19,306 nt of DNA from Bacillota bacterium (lineage in GTDB: Bacteria; Bacillota; Clostridia; Christensenellales; SZUA-584): assembly GCA_023441905.1 (NCBI GenBank), contig JAEZNC010000227.1:1-19306 (forward strand), in the 5' to 3' direction. The notes under the pieces are model-generated. The model searched no databases and was not told where the DNA came from. It was given only the letters and a program-made list of their open reading frames with translations. The translations under genes were made by a program, and so were the position numbers. Shown here one piece after another: positions 7,402-13,760 of the stretch. Positions within the stretch are counted from its first letter, which is position 1. Each line of letters starts with the position of its first letter.

Positions 7402-8367
7402 CTAAAGTGCCGCTTCGTTCGCCAGTACAACTCTTTGCAGATATGCAGCGCTCAGCGCTTCTGCGCAGAGCGCTTGTGTTTTATTCCAAACGAGCGTATA
7501 AAAATCGCGGTCGTGATGCGGCATAGCCCCGCCCGTGGCCGGAGATAAATTGATATGCAGCCCCGGACGCAGAAACTTTTGACGGAACCAGCATTCGAAT
7601 CCTGCGGCAAACACGCCCGGGTTGTCGCAAACCGTGTTGATGGCATACCCCGTGACGGCTGACAGCATCTTTGCCAGTCTGAACGCTTCGGGTATCTTCT
7701 TATCTGTATAGCTGTCTGCGAATTCAATCGTCTCCCCCTTTGCGTAAAACGAGAGCGCGGACAAAAACCGGTGCGTTTCACACACGCGCATCACACTTTG
7801 CACCTCGGGCTCGGAGGCGGGTGACACACCGTTATACAGCTCGGAGGCGGGCCTGTTCATCACCGTGTACTTTTTCTCCCAGAGTGCGGGATATTGCCGC
7901 CCGAGATCGACACCGTTTATATTGGCCATCCATTCCGAATACGCAGGGCGCACCATCACCATTCTCTCCACGCTTTTTTTTTCTTTCACGGCCTTAAGGC
8001 CGCCCTGAACCAGCGCCACACCGTCAGGGTTCACCATGGGCATCACAACCATCGTGCAGCGCGAGAGCATATCGCTCATTTTGTGCCTGCCGATTTTGCC
8101 GTTCTCAGCAGCAGCCTGCGCGTAGGCATTAACCGTATACATCAGATACGCGCTGGTGATATAATCACGCGCGTGGTGAGCCGCGCAGAAAAACACCTGC
8201 CTATCTCCTGTGCCGAGCTCAATCAGCGGCAGCTCACGTCCTTCAACGGAAAAACCCGCAATATCAGCCCGTACGAGTTTCGGATAGGTATTCTTCAGCG
8301 CTTCGATATCACGCATCAATTGAGAATGCGAATAGGTGATTGTCGGCACCACTATCATATCTTTCAT
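7402..8367 (-). CDS. M14-family zinc carboxypeptidase-like protein, probably catalytically inactive
   Basis: The 321-residue protein has the layout of M14 metallocarboxypeptidases, closest in feel to the gamma-D-glutamyl-diaminopimelate peptidase branch: FFCAAHHARDYITS (59-72), MPMVNPDGVALVQGG (109-123), NINGVDLGRQYPALWE (149-164), SFYAKGETIEF (206-216) and RPGLHINLSPATGG (267-280). The key positions are altered. The zinc motif HxxE reads H65-A-R-D68; the substrate-binding Asn of DLNR is G156 (R157 is kept); the third zinc ligand His is Y208; and the catalytic Glu of the T-[IV]-E-[LI]-G motif is N273. It has no signal peptide, so it should be cytoplasmic. The ATG at 8367 has GGGAGG 7 nt upstream; the upstream in-frame start at 8430 lies in the structured leader. 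It is a single-gene unit. The fold is well supported; loss of activity is inference from aligned motifs. Confidence 0.88.
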   Translation of the reverse strand: MKDMIVVPTITYSHSQLMRDIEALKNTYPKLVRADIAGFSVEGRELPLIELGTGDRQVFFCAAHHARDYITSAYLMYTVNAYAQAAAENGKIGRHKMSDMLSRCTMVVMPMVNPDGVALVQGGLKAVKEKKSVERMVMVRPAYSEWMANINGVDLGRQYPALWEKKYTVMNRPASELYNGVSPASEPEVQSVMRVCETHRFLSALSFYAKGETIEFADSYTDKKIPEAFRLAKMLSAVTGYAINTVCDNPGVFAAGFECWFRQKFLRPGLHINLSPATGGAMPHHDRDFYTLVWNKTQALCAEALSAAYLQRVVLANEAAL

Positions 8368-8413
8368 GCAAACCTCCCGGATGATGATCCTTATATATGT
8401 ATGCGGGAAAAGG

Positions 8414-8453
8414 CGCTGTCTATGCCCCAATAGCGGCGCTCTGTCAGACAGCG
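8414..8453 (-). promoter_or_regulatory. Hairpin in the leader of the M14-like gene
   Basis: A perfect 8-bp stem pairs CGCTGTCT with AGACAGCG around a 24-nt loop that can fold further (GCC/GGC). On the minus strand it is followed by CGCCTTTTCC, a weak T run. It lies between the promoter and the ATG, so it could be a weak attenuator or simply stabilise the leader. I matched it to no known riboswitch. The 311-nt stretch 8368-8678 otherwise holds only the promoter and the upstream region of the small membrane protein. Confidence 0.4.
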
Positions 8454-8504
8454 ATACGTGTTTGCTCCTGCAAAACTCCCTTCCGGGTCAGAACAGTTAA
8501 GCTG

Positions 8505-8532
8505 ATTATAAGAAAAAGGGAGCCTTTTACAA
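8505..8532 (-). promoter_or_regulatory. Promoter of the M14-like gene
   Basis: The minus strand shows TTGTAA (8527-8532) and a perfect TATAAT (8505-8510) separated by 16 nt. Transcription should start near 8498, leaving a leader of about 130 nt before the ATG at 8367. Confidence 0.6.
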
Positions 8533-8678
8533 AAGTAAGTGCAGGTTTGCAAGGGTAAATTTGGGGTGATTTGTGCAACAACAATTTCATTCGAGCGATT
8601 GAGCAATTTCACGAGTGTCCCTTTTTTCGGACAAACTATCGATTAATATGAACATACATTCTTGCACGGAGGTTTGTT

Positions 8679-8849
8679 ATGTGGGACAGAATCGCAGCAT
8701 CAGGCCTGCTCATCGTCGGCGCAGTCATACTGTTTGTCCTCTTTACCGCCGCTCTTTTCATCATGGAGCGTAAGGATCAGAGAAAAAGCAAACAGAAAAC
8801 ACAGCCGCTGCGCGTGGTTCGTATGGAGAACACCAAACGGGCTGCTTAA
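8679..8849 (+). CDS. Small single-pass membrane protein, function unknown
   Basis: A 56-residue ORF starts at an ATG with a strong GGAGG 6 nt upstream (8669-8673). Residues 9-29 form one hydrophobic segment (GLLIVGAVILFVLFTAALFIM), preceded by a short N-terminus (MWDRIAAS). A strongly basic tail follows (ERKDQRKSKQK, ending NTKRAA), placing the C-terminus in the cytoplasm by the positive-inside rule. I do not recognise a family. It stands alone between the divergent M14-like gene and the radical SAM gene, and an inverted repeat begins 9 nt after its stop. The ribosome binding site and clean membrane topology make it likely real, though its small size leaves doubt. Confidence 0.65.
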   Translation: MWDRIAASGLLIVGAVILFVLFTAALFIMERKDQRKSKQKTQPLRVVRMENTKRAA

Positions 8850-8858
8850 TCGAAAGCT

Positions 8859-8934
8859 TTATGCGCTGCCGCACAGCAATAAAGATGCATTGGGGATTCG
8901 TTTCCCGACCATCGTGATGGCATGCAGCGCATAA
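8859..8934 (+). repeat. Long inverted repeat after the small membrane protein
   Basis: TTATGCGCTGC (8859-8869) is perfectly complementary to GCAGCGCATAA (8924-8934). The 54-nt interior can form two small hairpins, GGGA/TCCC and CCATC/GATGG. ATATTTCC follows, so it could act as a poor terminator. The rest of the stretch to 9103 has only short imperfect hairpins, such as GGGCAT/ATGCCC near 9053-9076. Confidence 0.6.
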
Positions 8935-9102
8935 TATTTCCGGTACTTTTGCTATAGCAATCCAGATCAGGGTGAATTGTTAGTAAAAGGACAGCTGATT
9001 GAATATGGTTCGATCAGATAAACGGTCAGCTGAACCGAACAGCGACAACAGGGCATATGGATATCGTTGCCATGCCCCGCATAACAGGATTATAATGGAC
9101 AT

Positions 9103-9975
9103 ATGGACAGCGTGATAGAGATTGAGTGCCGAAGCGCGCTCTACCGTCACAACTCAAAATGGCTGCCGTTTAAATACGACATCAACGTATACCGCGGATG
9201 CGCGCACCGCTGCATCTATTGTTATGCACTGTATTCGCACGACTATATCAATGGCGGAGATTTTTTCGGCAACGTGTATGCCAAACGCAACGTTGCCGAC
9301 ATGCTGCGGCGCGAGCTTCCGCGCTTTTCGCGCGAACCTGTAAACCTCGGCGGCATCACGGACAGCTATCAGCCTGCCGAACGCACCTGCAAGCTGATGC
9401 CGGAGGTGCTCTCGCTGCTGGCAAAGTATTCGGTGCCCATTGTGCTGTGCACCAAATCCGCGCTCGTGCTGCGTGACCTCGAGCTGATCAGCCGCGTGAA
9501 TGCCGCTTCGGGCGCGGCGCTTGCGCTCACGGTCACCACGCTGAATAAGCCCGTTGCGGATATCATCGAACCGGGGTCCTCACGGCCTCACGAACGGATG
9601 GCGGCGATTCCCGAAATCAAAAAAACGGGCGCGACGTGTGGTGTGCACCTCATGCCCATCATTCCGTATCTCACGAGTAACGAAGACAGCCTTGAAGCCG
9701 TATTTGCGCAGGCCAAGGAGGCGGGCGCGGATTATGTGCTGGCGGGCGCGCTGAACCTCAAGAGCGCCACGAAGAGACAGTTCTTTGAGAGCGTCAGCAA
9801 AGGCTTCCCTTCCGATTACGCCAATCTGCTGGCGCTTTACAGCAACAGAGCCGCATACAGCGACTATAAGGAAAAGCTCGGGGCAACCCTTTCGAAGCTG
9901 CGCAAAAAATACGATATGCCGAGCTATGCGATGCCCAGAATGAAAGAGAAGCCGACGCAGCTCACATTTCTTTAA
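9103..9975 (+). CDS. Radical SAM protein, spore photoproduct lyase-like family
   Basis: The 290-residue protein carries the radical SAM cluster motif CxxxCxxC (C33-AHR-C37-IY-C40) in the family setting YDINVYRGCAHRCIYCYA. It also has GGITDSYQPAE (83-93), VLCTKSALVLRD and IIEPGSSRPHERMAAI, the pattern of the COG1533 group annotated as DNA repair photolyase-like (SplB-related). Such proteins bind a [4Fe-4S] cluster and cleave S-adenosylmethionine to a 5'-deoxyadenosyl radical; the substrate of this subgroup is not established, and true spore photoproduct lyase is a longer, distinct branch. It is cytoplasmic. The ATG at 9103 has only a weak AGGA about 13 nt upstream, but the family N-terminus (ALYRHN) begins shortly after, so the start is reasonable. 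It has no operon partner and converges on the DUF1667 gene. Confidence 0.88.
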   Translation: MDSVIEIECRSALYRHNSKWLPFKYDINVYRGCAHRCIYCYALYSHDYINGGDFFGNVYAKRNVADMLRRELPRFSREPVNLGGITDSYQPAERTCKLMPEVLSLLAKYSVPIVLCTKSALVLRDLELISRVNAASGAALALTVTTLNKPVADIIEPGSSRPHERMAAIPEIKKTGATCGVHLMPIIPYLTSNEDSLEAVFAQAKEAGADYVLAGALNLKSATKRQFFESVSKGFPSDYANLLALYSNRAAYSDYKEKLGATLSKLRKKYDMPSYAMPRMKEKPTQLTFL

Positions 9976-10132
9976 TCACACATTGCCGATACCGAAAAAC
10001 CATTTGGATCATCCGCCGCCACATTTGCCGCTTCGCGGAGATCGTTCAAAATAAAAATGCATTCTTTCTATGCTGCGGACGCACAGTCCGTGATTGTATA
10101 CGGCATATTTCGCAGCGCTTCTTTTTGTATCA

Positions 10133-10489
10133 TCAGCCCTTTACGCGCGATGTGGCCACGATATCCACGCCAAGCCCCAATATATCCTTGATCAGCACAT
10201 CGCCGATCTCGACGGGCGCGGCGGCCTCCGCCGCGTTCACCGCTTTCATGCAGTCCAGCAGCCTGTCTTTGGGCAGTGTGTCCTTCGATTTCACGCTCAC
10301 AAGCCCGCCGCCCCGCACGCGCATGGTGGTGGTCAGCGTCCGGCGCGGGTCGGTCAGCTCCGCCAGGGCGTAGCGTTCGCCGCGCTTGCACCAGTTCCCC
10401 GTTATGCTCGTCACCTTGCCGCCGTCCAGCTGTGCCGTAATTCTGCATCCCTGAGGGCATACGGTGCAAGTCAGTTCCTTTGTTTCCAT
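10133..10489 (-). CDS. DUF1667 CXXC protein of the anaerobic glycerol-3-phosphate cassette
   Basis: The 118-residue protein has the DUF1667 (COG3862) pattern: a cysteine-rich start with C8-TV-C11-PQG-C15 and C34 (ELTCTVCPQGC and GNWCKRGE), then DPRRTLTTTMRV and a C-terminal half ending in VDIVATSRVKG. The four cysteines could bind an iron-sulphur cluster or zinc. In many anaerobes this gene follows a GlpA-like and an NAD/FAD oxidoreductase gene, as here, so it probably serves as their small redox subunit; this role comes from gene context, not biochemistry I can cite. Its ATG lies one nucleotide after the preceding stop, with GAGGA inside the end of that gene, so translation is coupled. It is the last gene of the operon; no clear terminator was found between it and 9976. 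Confidence 0.9.
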   Translation of the reverse strand: METKELTCTVCPQGCRITAQLDGGKVTSITGNWCKRGERYALAELTDPRRTLTTTMRVRGGGLVSVKSKDTLPKDRLLDCMKAVNAAEAAAPVEIGDVLIKDILGLGVDIVATSRVKG

Positions 10490-10490
10490 A

Positions 10491-11726
10491 TCACTTTTCC
10501 TCCACGCTGACTGTCACATTGCCGGTAATGCCGTCATCCTTGATGCACAGGCTCTCCATCTCGCCCGGTGCGCAAACCGTCCTGTCTTTTCGGGCAATCA
10601 CCCGGCCGTCGCACCGCGCCACCGTCGCACAGTTTTTCGTCACGCCCGACACGCGGAAAAACAGCGTTTTGTCTTTGCCATCTCTGCGCAGCTTTTGCGG
10701 CACCACGTACCGCACACCGCTGCCCGCCGCCGTTTCCGTGTACAAAACCGGTTCGTCCGGCGCTTTGAGATAGTTCGCCGCCGCTGCGCCCGCGCGCTGC
10801 GCTTCCTCCGTCACAAAATCCACAAGATCGTGCACCTGCACCGCGTTGCCGCATGCGAACACACCCTTCACCGAGGTCTGCATGTGGCTGTCCACCACGG
10901 GGCCGCCCGTCACGGCATCCATCGTTACGTTCATACCGCGTGACAGCTCGTTTTCGGGAATCAGCCCGACAGACAGCAGCAGCGTATCGCACGGCACGAC
11001 TTCCTCGGTACCGCTTACGGGCACACCCTTTTGATCCACCGCCGCGACGGTGACGCCTTCCACGCGCCGCTTGCCGTGAATGGCCGTGACCGTATGCGAA
11101 AGCTTCAAGGGAATGCCGTAATCATCGAGGCACTGAACGATATTGCGCTTGAGCCCGCCCGAGTAGGACATCAGCTCGAGCACCATCTTCACATGCGCGC
11201 CCTCCAGCGTCATGCGCCGCGCCATGATGAGCCCGATATCGCCCGACCCCAATACCACAACCTCTTTACCCGGCATGTATCCTTCCATATTGACAAACCG
11301 TTGCGCGGTGCCCGCCGTGAGCACACCTGCCGGGCGGTCTCCCGCCAGCATCAGTGCGCCCGCACTGCGTTCCCTGCACCCCATGGCCAGCACCACCGCG
11401 CCCGCTTCTATTTTGCAAAGGCCTGTGTGCCGTCCCACCACCGTGAGCACGCGCGACGGAGATATATTCAGCACCATCGTCTGCGTGAGGCAGGTGATAT
11501 TAAGCGCCTGGGCTTTATCGGCAAACCGCGCGGCGTATTCGGGGCCGGTCAGTTCTTCACCGAACACGTGCAGCCCAAATCCATTATGAATGCACTGGTT
11601 CAGTATGCCCCCCAGATGCGCCTCGCGCTCAATAATCACCACATGCGCGGCACCGTTTTCCTTCGCCGCGATGGCGGCGGCCAACCCCGCCGGGCCCGCC
11701 CCGACCACTGCCACATCCGCCTTCAT
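10491..11726 (-). CDS. NAD(P)/FAD-dependent oxidoreductase of the glycerol-3-phosphate cassette
   Basis: The 411-residue flavoprotein has an N-terminal FAD-binding Rossmann motif (VVGAGPAG, residues 7-14), the family signature GGILNQCIHNGFG, the MGCRERSAG segment, a second dinucleotide motif VVVLGSGDIGL for NAD(P)H, and the FAD-closing segment GVFACGNAVQVHDLVD. This is the COG0446 type found between a GlpA-like protein and DUF1667 in anaerobes. It likely passes electrons from glycerol-3-phosphate oxidation to NAD or another carrier; that direction is inference. The ATG at 11726 has AAGGAGG 8 nt upstream and overlaps the preceding stop as ATGA, indicating coupled translation; an in-frame ATG at 11762 would lie inside the upstream gene and is rejected. 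The last ~80 residues form a small extra C-terminal domain. Confidence 0.92.
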   Translation of the reverse strand: MKADVAVVGAGPAGLAAAIAAKENGAAHVVIIEREAHLGGILNQCIHNGFGLHVFGEELTGPEYAARFADKAQALNITCLTQTMVLNISPSRVLTVVGRHTGLCKIEAGAVVLAMGCRERSAGALMLAGDRPAGVLTAGTAQRFVNMEGYMPGKEVVVLGSGDIGLIMARRMTLEGAHVKMVLELMSYSGGLKRNIVQCLDDYGIPLKLSHTVTAIHGKRRVEGVTVAAVDQKGVPVSGTEEVVPCDTLLLSVGLIPENELSRGMNVTMDAVTGGPVVDSHMQTSVKGVFACGNAVQVHDLVDFVTEEAQRAGAAAANYLKAPDEPVLYTETAAGSGVRYVVPQKLRRDGKDKTLFFRVSGVTKNCATVARCDGRVIARKDRTVCAPGEMESLCIKDDGITGNVTVSVEEK

Positions 11727-13162
11727 TGCACCGCCTCCTTCGTTCTGCCCGCGAGTATCCACGAGCCTTCCCCGTTCTTGGTGATATCCTTAACATCCTT
11801 CCCGAGCTCACGCGCGAGAATGTCCATCACGCGCGGCATACAAAAGCCGCCGTGGCAGCGCCCAAACCCCGCCGCTGTACGCAGTTTCACGCCGTCCACC
11901 GTCCGCGCGCCGCAGGGCCGATGGATGCTCTGCACAATCTCGGCCTCGGTCACCTGCTCGCACCGACAAACCACATTCGCGTAGCGTTCGTCCTGCGCAA
12001 TGAGCTCGCGCTGCCGCTCAGGCGTCGCGTGCGCAAAAACCTCGATCGGCTTGCGCATACGCGTCGCATCTTTTTTCTTCGTGTTGTCGAGCCCAAGGTC
12101 AACCAGCAGCTGCGTCACATACTCCGCAATCGCGGGCGACGCGGTCAGCCCGGGCGATTCGATGCCCGCCACGTTGACAAACCCCGGCACACTCTGAGAT
12201 TCCCCGATGATAAAATCGTGTCTGTCAGACGCGGCGCGCAGCCCCGCAAACACGGTGATTACGCTGCGTCTGTCGATACCCGGCGCGTAGCGGCGCACGC
12301 CGCTCAGCACGGCTTCAAGCCCGCCGCGCGTGGTTGCCGTATTCTCCTTATCGGTAAACTCCGCCGTCGGCCCCGCAATCATGTTGCCATGGGCCGTCGG
12401 CGAAAAAAGCACGCCCTTTCCCTTTTCGGACGGCGCGCCGAATATCACGCTGTGCGTGCCCACGGGAAAGCTCTTGTCAAAAAGCACATACTCGCCGCGC
12501 CGCGCGGAAATGGAAAACGCTTCGCCGCCCGCCATGCGCGATATCTCATCGGCATAAACGCCCGCCGCGTTCACCACAAACCGCGCCTGCACCTTGCGCC
12601 CGCCCGCCTCAATCGTGAACACGCCGCCGTTCTTGTTGATTGCCGTGACACGGCTGTCAAAAAATACATCCGTGCCGTTTGCCGCCGCATTTTCCAGTGC
12701 GGCCAGTGCGAGCTCAAACGGGCTCACAATGCCTCCGGTGGGGGCCCACAGCGCGCAGCGAATCTCTTTGCTTAAAAACGGCTCCCTCTTGCGCACCTCG
12801 GCACCCGAAATCTTCTCAACGGGCACGCTGTTTTCGGCTCCCCTTTTGAGCAGCTCATCAACGCTTTTTTCCTCTTCATCGTCAAACGCCACCACGAGTG
12901 TACCACAGTTCTCATACGGCACGCCAAGCTCCTTCACCGCTGCTGCCATCAAGGCGTTGCCGCGCACGTTAAACGTTGCCTTCATGCTGCCGGGCAGCGC
13001 GTCGTAGCCCGCGTGCACAATGCCGCTGTTGGCACGCGTTGCGCCCGCCGCCGCGTCGCTCTCTGCTTCAATCACACAAACACGCCCGCTGAGCTGAGAG
13101 AGTTCGCGCGCAATCATCGCGCCCGATATGCCCGCACCGATTACCGCTGTATCATAAATCAT
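11723..13162 (-). CDS. GlpA-like FAD-dependent dehydrogenase with C-terminal BFD-like domain
   Basis: The 479-residue protein joins a D-amino-acid-oxidase-type FAD domain to a C-terminal cysteine domain. The FAD site is AVIGAGISG (6-14), with the GATRANSGIVHAGYD stretch and the GlpA/LhgO hallmark SPTAHGNMIAGPTAE. The C-terminal BFD-like [2Fe-2S] domain has C399-R-C401 and C436-HGGF-C441. This architecture is annotated as anaerobic glycerol-3-phosphate dehydrogenase subunit A-like; the reaction would be glycerol-3-phosphate to dihydroxyacetone phosphate. An L-2-hydroxyglutarate dehydrogenase-type substrate cannot be excluded from sequence. The ATG at 13162 begins the conserved FAD motif and has AAAGGG about 10 nt upstream; upstream in-frame ATGs reach the leader terminator and are unlikely. 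It heads the three-gene operon. Glycerol kinase, a common neighbour, is absent. Confidence 0.9.
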   Translation of the reverse strand: MIYDTAVIGAGISGAMIARELSQLSGRVCVIEAESDAAAGATRANSGIVHAGYDALPGSMKATFNVRGNALMAAAVKELGVPYENCGTLVVAFDDEEEKSVDELLKRGAENSVPVEKISGAEVRKREPFLSKEIRCALWAPTGGIVSPFELALAALENAAANGTDVFFDSRVTAINKNGGVFTIEAGGRKVQARFVVNAAGVYADEISRMAGGEAFSISARRGEYVLFDKSFPVGTHSVIFGAPSEKGKGVLFSPTAHGNMIAGPTAEFTDKENTATTRGGLEAVLSGVRRYAPGIDRRSVITVFAGLRAASDRHDFIIGESQSVPGFVNVAGIESPGLTASPAIAEYVTQLLVDLGLDNTKKKDATRMRKPIEVFAHATPERQRELIAQDERYANVVCRCEQVTEAEIVQSIHRPCGARTVDGVKLRTAAGFGRCHGGFCMPRVMDILARELGKDVKDITKNGEGSWILAGRTKEAVQ

Positions 13163-13194
13163 TGCCGTTACACCCTTTCGCAAGTTTAAAACCA

Positions 13195-13231
13195 TAATAA
13201 AAAGCCGCACCAAAGATAATCTGGTACGGCT
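13195..13231 (-). terminator. Terminator/attenuator in the leader of the glycerol-3-phosphate cassette
   Basis: On the minus strand a 10-bp stem (AGCCGTACCA with TGGTGCGGCT, one U-G pair) with a 9-nt loop is followed by TTTTTATTAT. It sits between a promoter-like sequence and the GlpA-like start, about 33 nt before the ATG. The structure is clear. Its position in the leader suggests antitermination control; an alternative is that it ends an unseen upstream transcript. Confidence 0.8.
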
Positions 13232-13258
13232 CGTTTCTCCTGCCTATTCAGTAATATT

Positions 13259-13287
13259 ATGATAACACACTTCGCGCCGCTATGCAA
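13259..13287 (-). promoter_or_regulatory. Possible promoter of the glycerol-3-phosphate cassette
   Basis: The minus strand shows TTGCAT (13282-13287), a 17-nt spacer and TATCAT (13259-13264, five of six consensus bases). A start near 13252 would make a leader of about 90 nt containing the terminator. Confidence 0.4.
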
Positions 13288-13695
13288 TGATATCGACGCG
13301 CTTTCTCATATCCGCGTATACACATTATCCCCATTAACATTCAATCCCTTGAGCGAAATAGAAGAGCGGATTTCGACCTGCAGAAAAATACAGGGATATC
13401 GGCACTGCTTCAATATTTCAGTGGTACAGCAGAGAACGCAAACCGTCTTCAATAGGGATTTCAAATCAAGCTTCGTTTGCTCAACATAAATCAGACGAGT
13501 ATCCATCACACAACCCGACGGATATTGCCGCATTTCTAAACGGACTTAATGGGTGTTCTAAAGATCGCATCTTTCTCACTGGCTGAACACGGGCATATCG
13601 ATCGCTTCCGTCAGGCTGATGGGACGCTGCCGCACAACGCCGGATATCCTTTTTCGCGCGCTCCGTTCCATTGCAGCGAAAACAACCGCACAAAC
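13288..13695. other. Stretch without recognisable gene
   Basis: About 400 nt between the cassette promoter and the next inverted repeat. Short open frames exist on both strands (for example minus 13306-13506 and 13481-13693), but none has a ribosome binding site or a product I recognise. No convincing hairpin or operator was found. Confidence 0.5.
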
Positions 13696-13732
13696 GACAA
13701 CGTCCCGCTAACGGGTTTGGCGGGACGTTGTC
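13696..13732 (-). terminator. 13-bp inverted repeat after the 299-residue protein gene
   Basis: GACAACGTCCCGC (13696-13708) pairs perfectly with GCGGGACGTTGTC (13720-13732) around an 11-nt loop. It begins 28 nt after the stop of the minus-strand gene at 13761, the right place for a terminator. The minus strand continues with GTTTGTGCGG rather than a clean T run, so termination may be weak. Confidence 0.55.
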
Positions 13733-13760
13733 TGATGGATCTCACATAAGAAGCCTCTGT

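Noticed and set aside
7198..7548. Plus-strand open frame of 116 residues with a hydrophobic start
   Set aside because: It begins inside the glnA terminator-like hairpin, lacks a ribosome binding site and its C-terminal half is antisense to the M14-like gene.
8398..8510. Leader of the M14-like gene as a known riboswitch
   Set aside because: Compared by eye with THF, ZTP, glycine, TPP, lysine, cobalamin and c-di-AMP consensus motifs; none of their conserved cores is present.
8990..9045. GGTTCGATC resembling a tRNA T-loop
   Set aside because: No acceptor stem, D-arm or anticodon arm can be built around it.
10033..10110. Minus-strand frame beginning MPYTITDC, resembling a ferredoxin N-terminus
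   Set aside because: The frame stops after 12 residues, no CxxCxxC cluster motif follows, and the read-through sequence shows no ferredoxin features; probably chance.
11031..12775. Long plus-strand open frames opposite the glycerol-3-phosphate cassette
   Set aside because: Arginine/histidine/proline-rich translations typical of antisense to GC-rich genes; the minus-strand frames carry the conserved flavoprotein motifs.
13306..13506. Cysteine-rich minus-strand frame (MDTRLIYVEQ...)
   Set aside because: No ribosome binding site, no recognised product and it runs into the promoter region of the glycerol-3-phosphate cassette.
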